A stretch of 18,817 nt of DNA from positions 1-18,817 of the forward strand of contig DATDVH010000064.1 in the NCBI GenBank assembly GCA_035290045.1. Direction: 5' to 3'. The notes under the pieces were generated by a model. It had not been told where the DNA came from. It worked only from the letters and a program-made list of their open reading frames with translations, and made no database searches. The translations under genes were made by a program, and so were the position numbers. This document shows, one piece after another, positions 4,602 to 11,732 of this stretch (positions are counted from its first letter, which is position 1; every line of letters starts with the position of its first letter). Source of the DNA: DATDVH01 sp035290045 (lineage in GTDB: Bacteria; Patescibacteriota; Microgenomatia; UBA1406; HO2-37-13b).

Positions 4602-6965
4602 ATGCATAAAAAAAATCAAAAATATCTTCCTACCATTTTTGTTATTTTTGGCATTACTGGTGATTTGTTCAAAAAAAAATTGCTTCCATCTCTTTTTAAT
4701 CTCTATATAAAAAAACTTTTACCTCCTTTGTTTTATATCATTGGGTTTTCTAGAAGACATTTTGATCATGAAGATTTGCGCAAATATATAAAAGATACTA
4801 TGAATTCTGGACACTATACTTATATACATCTCTGGGAAAATTTTCTCCGACACTTTTTCTATCAACATGGCGATTTCAATGAAAAAAGGCCATATGAAGA
4901 ATTAAAAAACTATCTCCATATGGCTGATGAAAAATGGAAAATTTGTTCTAATAAACTATTTTATCTTGCAATTCCTCCTCGGTATTATCATTCGGTGCTC
5001 ACTCACCTTCATTATACCAATCTTACCATACATCAAGGTACAAAAGAAGAATGGACTCGCATCATAGTTGAAAAACCCTTTGGACACAATTCAGAAAACG
5101 CACAAGCAGTTGATGCGTTATTAAAGAAATTTTTTAAGGAAGAACAGATTTATCGTGTGGATCATTATTTAGGGAAAGAAACCGTGCGAAATATCCTTGC
5201 ATTCCGCTTTAGCAATTCATTTCTCACGCCCGCATGGAACAAAAATCATATTGAGAGAATTGAGATTGGGCTTTTGGAAAAAATAACTATTGATGGAAGG
5301 GGTGAGTTTTATGATGATATTGGTGCTTTACGCGATGTCGGACAAAATCATCTGCTCCAACTCTTATCGCTTTTTACTATGGATAATCCCGGAGACTTTT
5401 CCCCCCTTTCAATTCGGAAAAAACGAACAGAAATACTCTCTTCCCTTTTACAGTTTACTCCTCATGAGATCAAACAATATACTGCGTTTGGTCAATATAC
5501 TGGATATACTCGTGAAAAAAAAGTTAATCCTGATTCAAAAACCGAGACGTATTTTAAAATTAAAACATTTCTCAGTCATCCTCAATGGTCTGACGTCCCC
5601 ATATATTTAGAGAGTGGAAAATCATTAGAAAAAACGATCTCTGAAGTACGTATCATTTTTAGACATAAAACACCCTGTCTCTGTCCTCACGATACCCATT
5701 ATCAAAATGTACTCTATTACCAAATACAACCTCATGAGAAAATTACCACTCTTTTCCTTGTGAAAAAACCCGGACATGAAAATCTTCTTCAAGAAAACCA
5801 TTTTGAATTTGATTATCGTACCATATTTAAAAAAGATGAATTTATTGAAGCGTATGAAAAATTGCTTCTTGATATGATCAAGGGTGATCAAACGCTTTTT
5901 GTATCAACAGACGAAAATATACAAGCATGGCGTTTTATTGAACCAATTATCACCAACTGGAGAAAAAATCCTTCACGTCTTCTTGTCTATAAAAAAGGAA
6001 CGGCATTTAGCCCAAACCTTGAGGGAGACAGAGAAAAAGAAATGCTAAAAACTATAGGGATTATTGGTTTGGGAAAAATGGGATCCTCGCTTGCTATGAA
6101 TCTTATTGAAAAAGGGTGGAAATTGACCGGATATAATCGTACGCATCAAAAGACTCATGAATTAACGAAAAAAGGTTTAATACCAAGTTATTCATTAAAA
6201 GAATGTGTTGCTACCTTATCTTATCCTCGTCTCATCTGGCTTATGCTACCGTCTGGCACATTAATTGATGAGGTTATTTTTGGAAATGAAGGATTGACTA
6301 CGTATTTAAAAAAAGGCGATATCATCGTAGATGCAGGAAATTCTTTTTACAACGATTCAATCAAAAGAGGAAAGAAACTTGCAAAAAAAGGGATTCAATT
6401 TCTTGATGTTGGTATATCTGGAGGACCATCTGGCGCCCGATGGGGCGCATGCCTCATGGTCGGAGGGAAACACAAACTCTTTAAATATATTATGCCATTA
6501 TTGCGCGATATCGCAGCACCCAGCGCACTCGTTCATTTTGAAGGAGTTGGAGCAGGACATTTTGTCAAAATGGTACACAACGGAATAGAATATGGTATGA
6601 TGCAATCCATCGGAGAAGGTTTTGCTCTCCTCAAATCATCAAAATACAAACTAAATCTGCGTCAAGTTGCTCGCATCTACAATAATAGAAGTGTTATAGA
6701 ATCTCGTCTGATAGAGTGGCTTGAGAATGCATTTATACAACAAGGGGAAAATCTCACTCATATATCAGGAGCAGTTAATTTTACTGGAGAAGGCGAGTGG
6801 ACAGTACAGGAAGCGCATAAAGCACAAACACCAATTACTATAATTGAGGAATCATTCAAATTTAGACAATCCTCTCACAAGAAACCAAGTTTTACCGGAC
6901 AAATCGTATCAGCGCTTCGAGGACAATTTGGAGGACATAAGGTAAAAATAAAAAATAAAAAATAA
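4602..6965 (+). CDS. zwf-gnd: Fused glucose-6-phosphate dehydrogenase / 6-phosphogluconate dehydrogenase
   Basis: This single 787-residue frame encodes the two NAD(P)H-producing enzymes of the oxidative pentose phosphate pathway. Residues 1-480 are G6PD: nucleotide loop FGITGDLFKKKLLP (16-29), RVDHYLGKE (185-193) and RDVGQNH with catalytic His250. Residues 481-787 are a short-type 6PGD: MLKTIGIIGLGKMG (481-494), NRT after the second strand (favouring NADP), SGGPSGARWGACLM (606-619), and HFVKMVHNGIEYG with catalytic Lys656 and Asn660. An internal Met at 481 (base 6042) marks the 6PGD start, with no stop between domains, so both a fusion protein and internal initiation are possible. I chose 4602 because the frame upstream (GTG 4419 on) overlaps the miniprotein and lacks family similarity. 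6-Phosphogluconolactonase is absent here. Confidence 0.93.
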   Translation: MHKKNQKYLPTIFVIFGITGDLFKKKLLPSLFNLYIKKLLPPLFYIIGFSRRHFDHEDLRKYIKDTMNSGHYTYIHLWENFLRHFFYQHGDFNEKRPYEELKNYLHMADEKWKICSNKLFYLAIPPRYYHSVLTHLHYTNLTIHQGTKEEWTRIIVEKPFGHNSENAQAVDALLKKFFKEEQIYRVDHYLGKETVRNILAFRFSNSFLTPAWNKNHIERIEIGLLEKITIDGRGEFYDDIGALRDVGQNHLLQLLSLFTMDNPGDFSPLSIRKKRTEILSSLLQFTPHEIKQYTAFGQYTGYTREKKVNPDSKTETYFKIKTFLSHPQWSDVPIYLESGKSLEKTISEVRIIFRHKTPCLCPHDTHYQNVLYYQIQPHEKITTLFLVKKPGHENLLQENHFEFDYRTIFKKDEFIEAYEKLLLDMIKGDQTLFVSTDENIQAWRFIEPIITNWRKNPSRLLVYKKGTAFSPNLEGDREKEMLKTIGIIGLGKMGSSLAMNLIEKGWKLTGYNRTHQKTHELTKKGLIPSYSLKECVATLSYPRLIWLMLPSGTLIDEVIFGNEGLTTYLKKGDIIVDAGNSFYNDSIKRGKKLAKKGIQFLDVGISGGPSGARWGACLMVGGKHKLFKYIMPLLRDIAAPSALVHFEGVGAGHFVKMVHNGIEYGMMQSIGEGFALLKSSKYKLNLRQVARIYNNRSVIESRLIEWLENAFIQQGENLTHISGAVNFTGEGEWTVQEAHKAQTPITIIEESFKFRQSSHKKPSFTGQIVSALRGQFGGHKVKIKNKK

Positions 6966-6983
6966 AAATTTCTTATTTTAAAA

Positions 6984-7622
6984 ATGAATATATTTAAATC
7001 ACTTATTGATATTTCAATAGCAATCGGAAAAAATACCGTCATCTATCCGAATAATCCTCCTATTGAAATTGAAATGTTTCAAAATTCTGGAGGATCATCT
7101 TATCTTTCAAAAATATCCTTTGGCTCACATACCGCTACTCATATTGATGCACCTCGCCATGTATCTGAAAGAGGTGTGATGATAGATGCTCTACCATTAC
7201 ATGTATTTGTTGGTCCCTGCAGAGTACTTGATATGAGTGCGAGTAATATATCAATAACAAAAAAAGATTTGTCGCAAAAAAAAATTATAACAAAAGAACG
7301 AATTCTTTTCAAAACTAAAAATTCTCTCAGAGGATATAATTCATTTTACAACGACTATATTTTTTTGTCTGCAGATGCTGCTAGATATTTAGCAGAGAAA
7401 AAAGTTATGCTCGTAGGAATTGATTATCTTTCTATCAAACAACGTGGGTCAAAAGATAATACACCTCATACGGCGCTTTTAGAACGAAGTATTCCAATAT
7501 TGGAAGGAATTGATCTTTCAGAAGTAACTGAAGGATCATATTTTTTGGCTGCATTACCTCTGAAGTTTGATCACATTGAAGCTTCACCTTGTCGCGCAGT
7601 GCTTCTTTCCTTTTTAAAATGA
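6984..7622 (+). CDS. Cyclase-family metal-dependent hydrolase (kynurenine formamidase-like)
   Basis: The 212-residue protein belongs to the cyclase/KynB superfamily. The family motif HxxTHxDxPxH appears as HTATHIDAPRH (49-59), giving metal ligands His49, His53, Asp55 and His59. The N-terminus LIDISIAIGKNTVIYPNNPP (7-26) matches the DLSxPIxxxxxxYPGxP start. Members hydrolyse amides or cyclic substrates such as N-formylkynurenine, isatin or polyketide rings. No tryptophan-degradation genes are nearby, so the substrate is unknown. It begins 18 bases after zwf-gnd and is probably the last gene of that operon. Its stop is followed within 40 bases by the tRNA-Gln promoter. Confidence 0.85.
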   Translation: MNIFKSLIDISIAIGKNTVIYPNNPPIEIEMFQNSGGSSYLSKISFGSHTATHIDAPRHVSERGVMIDALPLHVFVGPCRVLDMSASNISITKKDLSQKKIITKERILFKTKNSLRGYNSFYNDYIFLSADAARYLAEKKVMLVGIDYLSIKQRGSKDNTPHTALLERSIPILEGIDLSEVTEGSYFLAALPLKFDHIEASPCRAVLLSFLK

Positions 7623-7895
7623 TATAATAGGATACTTTTTGCGGTGATATAATCTATATGCCCGGTCGTCTAACGGTAGGACAGATGACTCTGGATCATC
7701 TAATCCAGGTTCAAATCCTGGCTGGGCAGCCTGTAAGAATTGGAAAGAGGTTGTGAAGTAGCACTTTCCGCACCCGCCTCCGCCGCGCCTCCTAAACTGT
7801 CGGCTCGTAAAAGTCGCTAAAATCGACAAAAAGAAAAACGCAATTAAAAGAGCAATTTTATCACGTTCTTTCGCGCTTAATTTGTTATGTTTCAT
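7614..7895 (-). CDS. Doubtful small membrane-protein ORF running antisense through tRNA-Gln
   Basis: A 93-codon frame begins MKHNKLSAKERDKIALLIAF. It has a basic N-terminus and one strong hydrophobic segment (about residues 14-31), then a GC-rich RRRGGGG stretch, and then reads through the complement of tRNA-Gln before stopping. The first 45 or so residues look like a real single-pass membrane peptide, whereas the tRNA-derived part cannot be native protein sequence. Its ATG directly abuts a 9-bp inverted repeat (7896-7928). It may be a small gene whose 3' end was replaced by rearrangement at the tRNA, or a chance frame. Confidence 0.22.
   Translation of the reverse strand: MKHNKLSAKERDKIALLIAFFFLSILATFTSRQFRRRGGGGCGKCYFTTSFQFLQAAQPGFEPGLDDPESSVLPLDDRAYRLYHRKKYPIISF
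7648..7653 (+). promoter_or_regulatory. -10 box of tRNA-Gln
   Basis: TATAAT ends 5 bases before the first base of the tRNA, so transcription would start at or next to the mature 5' end. The 9-mer TGATATAAT occurs twice, at 7620-7628 and 7645-7653, the first copy overlapping the cyclase stop. No convincing -35 is seen. Confidence 0.5.
7659..7729 (+). tRNA. tRNA-Gln, anticodon CUG
   Basis: A 71-base cloverleaf. The acceptor stem TGCCCGG/CTGGGCA has one G-U pair and starts with U1-A72, typical of tRNA-Gln. The D arm is GTC/GAC. The anticodon stem is GATGA/TCATC with loop CTCTGGA, giving anticodon CTG. The T arm is CCAGG/CCTGG with loop TTCAAAT, and the discriminator is G. The 3' CCA is not encoded (the next bases are CCTG). 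It borders an accessory stretch that continues to about 11600. Confidence 0.95.
7783..7792 (-). repeat. GC-rich segment sharing a 10-mer with 9593-9602
   Basis: The minus strand reads GGAGGCGCGG here, and the same 10-mer is on the plus strand at 9593-9602. It lies in a GC-rich patch (about 7768-7795) that stands out from the AT-rich surroundings. The two patches face each other in inverted orientation around the two unknown genes at 7983-9200 and 9219-9539. Similarity beyond the 10-mer is weak (G-rich runs only). Confidence 0.35.
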
Positions 7896-7928
7896 AATCC
7901 GAACATTTTATCCCAAATCGTTCGGATT
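7896..7928. repeat. 9-bp perfect inverted repeat, possible operator or hairpin
   Basis: AATCCGAAC (7896-7904) and GTTCGGATT (7920-7928) are perfect complements separated by 15 AT-rich bases. There is no following T-run, so an intrinsic terminator is unlikely. It lies between the doubtful minus-strand ORF (whose ATG touches the left arm) and the leaderless promoter of the gene at 7983, so an operator for a regulator is one possibility. Confidence 0.5.
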
Positions 7929-7970
7929 CGATATTGAACTTAGATCTATGCAACAACATTGCCTTTTTGG

Positions 7971-7985
7971 TACAATTTAGGTATG
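7971..7985 (+). promoter_or_regulatory. Leaderless promoter of the ParB-like gene
   Basis: TTGGTACAAT ends 6 bases before the ATG at 7983, so the expected transcription start is at or within a base of the start codon. The next gene has nearly the same arrangement (TTTGGTAAAAT plus 6 bases plus ATG). There is no Shine-Dalgarno. This supports 7983 rather than the in-frame TTG at 7959, which lies upstream of the -10 box. Confidence 0.5.
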
Positions 7986-9200
7986 AGCGAAACTGGAGAA
8001 GTACCAATAAAAGTAGTAGAAGCCACTCCAAAACCGTTTGTTGCAGACCCAAACAAAAAAATTGAAACTGGTGGAGTTACTCAGATTGATGCACGAGATT
8101 ATTTTGCCATTGGCAAATTTCAAAAGAAGGCTGAGTCCATAGATTCCGATAATTCACACCCATGGAGTACAGTGCAATACGTAGGTTTCTTGGCTGAAAA
8201 TGATTACGGTGCAATTGCTGCTGGGGAAACTTACGATACAAATTTGGCACAAACTTCCACCGAAACTCCTTTTGGTTTGCTAATCGCAGAAAAAACTAGT
8301 GGTGGGCAAGGTAACTCAGTATTTGTGAGGGATCTGGATCGAAAACAAAGAGGTTATGTCATGGATGCGATAAATACTTTCGCTCCATCATTGCCAGATG
8401 CAACCAGACATCAACTTGTCAGACGAATTATCCAGGAGGCACCAAATTTGAAAGATGAAAAAGTCATTGTAGAAAAATTGACAAGGATGGGCTTGGAACT
8501 TTTGCCGGATCATGCCAATAGAGCTACTGAAGCATTACCACAGTGGATTGAAGTAGGTGGTCAAACACCTTCGGTGGAACAACAAAAAGAACTTGCAGAA
8601 TTTACTCGATTGGTAGCAAGCAAAGTGCCGAAGGAAGAGTTTGATAATAGAATGAAAAAGTTACAAGATGATTTAAGATTCACAGATGACCCTTACGGCA
8701 GAAACTACCAAACAATTTTTGCACAAATGTCGCAGTGGGTACTGGATGGGCGCGAAGATGCAAGCCGGAATTATGGGATTTTACAGAGAGAAAAACCAAC
8801 TGAATACACAATTAAGGACAAAGTAACGCACCCAATAGCGACTGAGGACGAGCTGAAAGAGAGATTGTCTTCTTTGCCGGTTGAGCCAATGCCTGACACT
8901 ATAGGTAGGTCAATAACTGATGAAACAACAGAAATTGTTAAGCTGGATCAGGTGGTCGGTGGGACTGGAATAGAAACATGGTCAGTGAGTACTTCGGAAG
9001 GCAGAGGACTTTCGAAAATCTTGGAATTAACCCGTGAACTTCAATCTGGAAATGCCAGTGTCGCAGGTAGAAACGAACCAATTAGACTCATTGAAGTTGA
9101 TGGAAAATATTATGTTGAGAGCGATGGCAGACATAGAACAGCCGCTCTTAAAGCACTAGGAGTGGCTGAAGTTCCAGTTATGGTAACCCACTTCAAGTAA
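7983..9200 (+). CDS. Protein with C-terminal ParB/sulfiredoxin-like domain, otherwise unknown
   Basis: This 405-residue acidic soluble protein has no signal peptide or membrane segment. The last 80 or so residues look like a ParB/Srx-type nuclease-fold domain: a PIRLIEVDGKYYVESDGRHR block followed by TAALKALGVAEVPVMV, which matches the GxxRxxAxxxxGxxxVPV signature of ParBc domains. The first 320 residues are charged and helical-looking, with no family I recognise. ParB-like domains occur in plasmid partition proteins, mobile-element regulators, phage proteins and CTP-dependent switches. The position after a tRNA and before a small coiled-coil-like gene and a GIY-YIG nuclease suggests an accessory or mobile origin. 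The start codon is set by the leaderless promoter. Confidence 0.7.
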   Translation: MSETGEVPIKVVEATPKPFVADPNKKIETGGVTQIDARDYFAIGKFQKKAESIDSDNSHPWSTVQYVGFLAENDYGAIAAGETYDTNLAQTSTETPFGLLIAEKTSGGQGNSVFVRDLDRKQRGYVMDAINTFAPSLPDATRHQLVRRIIQEAPNLKDEKVIVEKLTRMGLELLPDHANRATEALPQWIEVGGQTPSVEQQKELAEFTRLVASKVPKEEFDNRMKKLQDDLRFTDDPYGRNYQTIFAQMSQWVLDGREDASRNYGILQREKPTEYTIKDKVTHPIATEDELKERLSSLPVEPMPDTIGRSITDETTEIVKLDQVVGGTGIETWSVSTSEGRGLSKILELTRELQSGNASVAGRNEPIRLIEVDGKYYVESDGRHRTAALKALGVAEVPVMVTHFK

Positions 9201-9206
9201 ATTTGG

Positions 9207-9221
9207 TAAAATAAAAAAATG
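9207..9221 (+). promoter_or_regulatory. Leaderless promoter of the gene at 9219
   Basis: TTTGGTAAAAT (ending at 9212) is followed by six A and the ATG at 9219, copying the arrangement at 7971-7985. Alternatively the mRNA comes from the upstream gene and translation begins at ATG 9234 using GGAGG (9221-9225) 8 bases upstream. Both starts are reasonable and give proteins differing by five residues. Confidence 0.4.
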
Positions 9222-9539
9222 GAGGAAATAAATATGGATTATTGTAAACTCGCAGAGTATTTGTACAAGCTGATTGACAATGAATTGAAAAAGGTGGAGT
9301 CCAAGGAGGTGGATTTGGCAGAGATATATCCAAAATTAGTTGTTTGTTGTGAATTTTTTAGATATATTCGGGGAGAATTTTTCCAGTTATCACGTCCCCA
9401 CGGTTTGGAGTGCCAAAAAAGGATGTACCAACTTGAAGATCAATTATCAGCCCGAATCAGTAAATTAAGAAAGCAACTTGATATAAGAGATCAAAGGACA
9501 TCTTACTTTCTCAATTTGGGGAAAAAGCTTTTTGATTAG
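9219..9539 (+). CDS. Small helical protein of unknown function
   Basis: The 106-residue protein (101 if begun at ATG 9234, which has a good GGAGG) has no recognised family. It is predominantly charged and helical. The C-terminal part (QLEDQLSARISKLRKQLDIR, about 75-95) shows heptad-like spacing that could form a coiled coil. Cys residues occur in VVCCEFF (near 46) and GLECQK (near 70). It follows the ParB-like gene by 18 bases on the same strand and has the same promoter style, so the two may act together, but nothing in the sequence gives a function. Confidence 0.6.
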   Translation: MEEINMDYCKLAEYLYKLIDNELKKVESKEVDLAEIYPKLVVCCEFFRYIRGEFFQLSRPHGLECQKRMYQLEDQLSARISKLRKQLDIRDQRTSYFLNLGKKLFD

Positions 9540-9548
9540 TTTTTAAGA

Positions 9549-9665
9549 TGCTCGGCGGTAGCCGAGCAAAAATCGCGCCCGGAAAAAGTAGCGGAGGCGC
9601 GGTGGGTGGTGGCGCCGAGACTGAACAAGCGAGACCGAATGCCGAGCTAAACACATTGAAGACCG
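9549..9665. other. GC-rich, hairpin-bearing island (possible structured RNA or repeat)
   Basis: This patch is far more GC-rich than its surroundings. It opens with a perfect 8-bp hairpin, TGCTCGGC / GCCGAGCA with loop GGTA (9549-9568), and then contains GGAGGCGCGG (9593-9602), a G-rich run, GGCGCCGAG near 9619 and another GCCGAGC near 9643 that could pair with the first GCTCGGC instead. Neither strand has a T-run after the hairpin, so it is not a standard terminator. A frame crossing it (9548-9742) has low-complexity Gly/Ala content and overlaps the GIY-YIG gene, so I do not treat it as coding. Confidence 0.4.
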
Positions 9666-9692
9666 ACATTTTCTGTGAACCGTTAGCAAAAT

Positions 9693-9950
9693 ATGAAAAA
9701 GAGTGTGGAGTGTTTTTTTTATATGGTGAGATGTTCGGATAATTCGTTGTATTGTGGGACGACTTCTCAATTGGAAAAAAGAATAAAAGAACATAATTCA
9801 TCCTCCTCAAGAGGAGCAAAATATACACGGGCAAAAAAACCAGTTGCGTTAGTTTACTTTGAAGATTATCCAAATAGACACTCGGCAATGAAAAGAGAGT
9901 TCAACGTAAAAAAATGGACAAAACTAAAAAAAGAAGCGTTGATAAAATAA
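9693..9950 (+). CDS. Single-domain GIY-YIG endonuclease (YhbQ/UPF0213-like)
   Basis: The 85-residue protein is one complete GIY-YIG domain. The first motif reads FYMVRCSDNSLYCGTT (9-24), with YMV and YCG in place of GIY and YIG. Catalytic Arg30 lies in QLEKRIKEHN, and the metal-binding Glu69 in AMKREFNVKKW. The KYTRAKKPVALVYFED segment is typical of the stand-alone YhbQ-type subgroup. These small nucleases are often abundant in Patescibacteria, but their roles (repair, mobile DNA, defence) are not settled. It follows the GC-rich island and is convergent with the regulator gene at 10158-11594. Confidence 0.87.
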   Translation: MKKSVECFFYMVRCSDNSLYCGTTSQLEKRIKEHNSSSSRGAKYTRAKKPVALVYFEDYPNRHSAMKREFNVKKWTKLKKEALIK

Positions 9951-10157
9951 ATAAAAGTCGTTTAAGAAGATTAAAAAACATCCCTTAAATTACTAAAGTT
10001 AGGCAAAATGCATGATCTGTAACTTGCTTGAAATACAAAGTTTCGAACTGGCTTCTACGATCTCTTCCAACATACTGAGTAAAATTGTAGTTATACTTAT
10101 ACTGTCATAATGCTATAAATACGTAACTCTTCTAATTGCTTCTAATTCTTTATAGTT
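9951..10157. other. Convergent intergenic region with a possible gene remnant
   Basis: About 200 AT-rich bases lie between two converging genes. No terminator-like hairpin with a T-run is visible. On the minus strand 9985-10104 is open and reads YNFTQYVGRDRRSQFETLYF and further, which looks protein-like rather than random, but it has no start codon and is preceded by an in-frame TGA. It may be a decayed gene end or a chance frame. Confidence 0.3.
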
Positions 10158-11594
10158 TTAATATTTCTGTTCATAATACGTATTGTTAGATTGTCCTTTC
10201 ACATTAATAAACTCAAGTTTGACCATTTTTTTTAGATCAGTGTTAATAGTAGCTCTAGAAACAGTTGGAAAAAGTTCGTGTGCGATACTTGCTGTTATTT
10301 GATTATTATCTTGTAAGTAATGCCAGATTTTTATTTGTCTTTCGTTTAATTCTCTAAACTTTTTACCTAACAAAGTAACCCTAAACATATTAGATCTATT
10401 TTTAAATAATGGTTCTACTAATCCCCAATCAATCATCTTGGCATAAATTAAATCTATTCCTCTTCCAAATTCTTCCATGTAGTCTAATCCTCTCAAAATA
10501 TTGGCCACAATCTCATTTCTACTGAATTGAGAATCTTTAAGATTTTCTATTGTAACTCCTGGTGGAAGCGTGCCGGGATTTGAAATTTCTATTCTATCAA
10601 CGAAAATATTAACATGAATATAAGTTCCAGTAACCTTATAATCTCTGTGAATAAGCGCATTTGCTAAAATCTCGCGTAAAGCATCTTCAGGATACTCATA
10701 TTTCTCAATTCTTTTAGTTCCGACAATATCTGCTTTAAGCGCTATATTTCTAAGAATAAATCTCTGGGTTTCATCTATTTGTTGATCTAATGTACCAAAG
10801 ATGTATTGTTGATCAATAACGGGCGATGACGGAGATGTATCAGCAAACCTAACACACTGAATAAAGTCCCTAGATAAGCTTTCTAATCTTTGGGGGAATT
10901 CTTTAGCAAAAATTAAACACCCAGCTAAAGTAGGAACTTCTCTTCCTTTTAAATTTGTTAATACGCCAATATTTTTAAGTACCTTCTCTAAGGGTAAACT
11001 TTCTGGGAATAATCGTGCTGTTCTTTTAGCGCTTTTATCTAAATATCTCTTAATTTTTTCTACTGACAAACTATTGAAATTTGCCTCAGATATAGGTATG
11101 CGATCATATTTGTACTCTGGTGAATATCGTAAAAACGACCGTAATTCGTCTTCCGTAATTTGTCTATTTAAGTTTCCTATTCTTATAAATGCGCCTCTTG
11201 GCATCCCCAAATCAACGTTATAACAAGGTTTTTGCTCTTGTAAAGATTCTGAAATTAATAAAGCGAGCATGTCTTTATTTTCATGCTTAAAGATTTTAAG
11301 CGAATAAGTCCCACAGTTTCGCACTTTTTGTTGTATGCAAGATACTATTTTTGATTGTAAGATGGCCAATTCTTGCTGTCCTTCAACTGTAAAAGTTTTT
11401 TGTACTTGATTTTCTACTACCCCAAAAACTACAATACCCCCTATAGGACTATTTGAGAAAGCTGAAATTGTTTTCCAAAGATCGGAAGGAATACCACTCC
11501 TTGCATCTTTAAACTCAATATTTTCATCTTCAGATTGTCTTTGAAGAGCTTTTTTAAATATATTTATCAATTTCTCTTCAGAAATATCGTGCAT
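10158..11594 (-). CDS. AlbA-domain / GHKL-ATPase transcriptional regulator-like protein (COG2865 type)
   Basis: The 478-residue protein has three parts. Residues 20-155 form an AlbA_2 (Schlafen AlbA-type) nucleic-acid-binding domain with the ENIEFKDA entry motif and GGIVVFGV strand. Residues 300-410 form a GHKL/HATPase_c_4 domain with an N-box-like ALREILANALIHRDY (305-319), a DRIEISNPG box (333-341) and EEFGRGIDLI (374-383). Residues 414-470 form a winged helix, with SRATINTDLKKM as the recognition region. Such proteins are often annotated as RecG-related or as putative transcriptional regulators, and they turn up in defence and mobile islands; the true function is uncertain. A TATAAT at 11604-11609 (minus strand) ends 9 bases before the start. 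It is flanked by long AT-rich spacers and looks like an independent acquisition. Confidence 0.83.
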   Translation of the reverse strand: MHDISEEKLINIFKKALQRQSEDENIEFKDARSGIPSDLWKTISAFSNSPIGGIVVFGVVENQVQKTFTVEGQQELAILQSKIVSCIQQKVRNCGTYSLKIFKHENKDMLALLISESLQEQKPCYNVDLGMPRGAFIRIGNLNRQITEDELRSFLRYSPEYKYDRIPISEANFNSLSVEKIKRYLDKSAKRTARLFPESLPLEKVLKNIGVLTNLKGREVPTLAGCLIFAKEFPQRLESLSRDFIQCVRFADTSPSSPVIDQQYIFGTLDQQIDETQRFILRNIALKADIVGTKRIEKYEYPEDALREILANALIHRDYKVTGTYIHVNIFVDRIEISNPGTLPPGVTIENLKDSQFSRNEIVANILRGLDYMEEFGRGIDLIYAKMIDWGLVEPLFKNRSNMFRVTLLGKKFRELNERQIKIWHYLQDNNQITASIAHELFPTVSRATINTDLKKMVKLEFINVKGQSNNTYYEQKY

Positions 11595-11603
11595 AATGAA
11601 AAA

Positions 11604-11609
11604 ATTATA
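11604..11609 (-). promoter_or_regulatory. -10 box of the AlbA/GHKL gene
   Basis: On the minus strand TATAAT is followed by 9 bases and then the ATG, leaving a leader of only about 2-4 bases. No Shine-Dalgarno is present. The facing 130 bases up to the next gene show nothing else. Confidence 0.4.
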
Positions 11610-11715
11610 TACTTAAATTACTCTTTTTGTAGTTGAAAAATTAAAATAAGGAAAGTTAAAATGATTTTAAATAAATAGGAAAGAAAATATAATTTATTTC
11701 ACAAGAATTGTATTT

Positions 11716-11721
11716 TATAAT
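11716..11721 (+). promoter_or_regulatory. -10 box of the ogt-like gene
   Basis: TATAAT is followed by 11 bases and the ATG at 11733, giving a leader of roughly 4-5 bases without a Shine-Dalgarno. No clear -35 is seen in the preceding AT-rich spacer. Confidence 0.4.
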
Positions 11722-11732
11722 CCCAATAAAAA

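Noticed and set aside
7959..7982. TTG 7959 as start of the ParB-like gene
   Set aside because: It lies upstream of the -10 box at 7971-7976, and the ATG at 7983 fits a leaderless mRNA.
9548..9742. 64-codon Gly/Ala-rich frame through the GC-rich island
   Set aside because: Low-complexity translation of a GC-rich patch, and it overlaps the GIY-YIG gene in another frame.
9985..10104. Minus-strand open frame reading YNFTQYVGRDRRSQFETLYF
   Set aside because: It looks protein-like but has no start codon and a TGA just upstream; kept only as a possible remnant in the intergenic entry.
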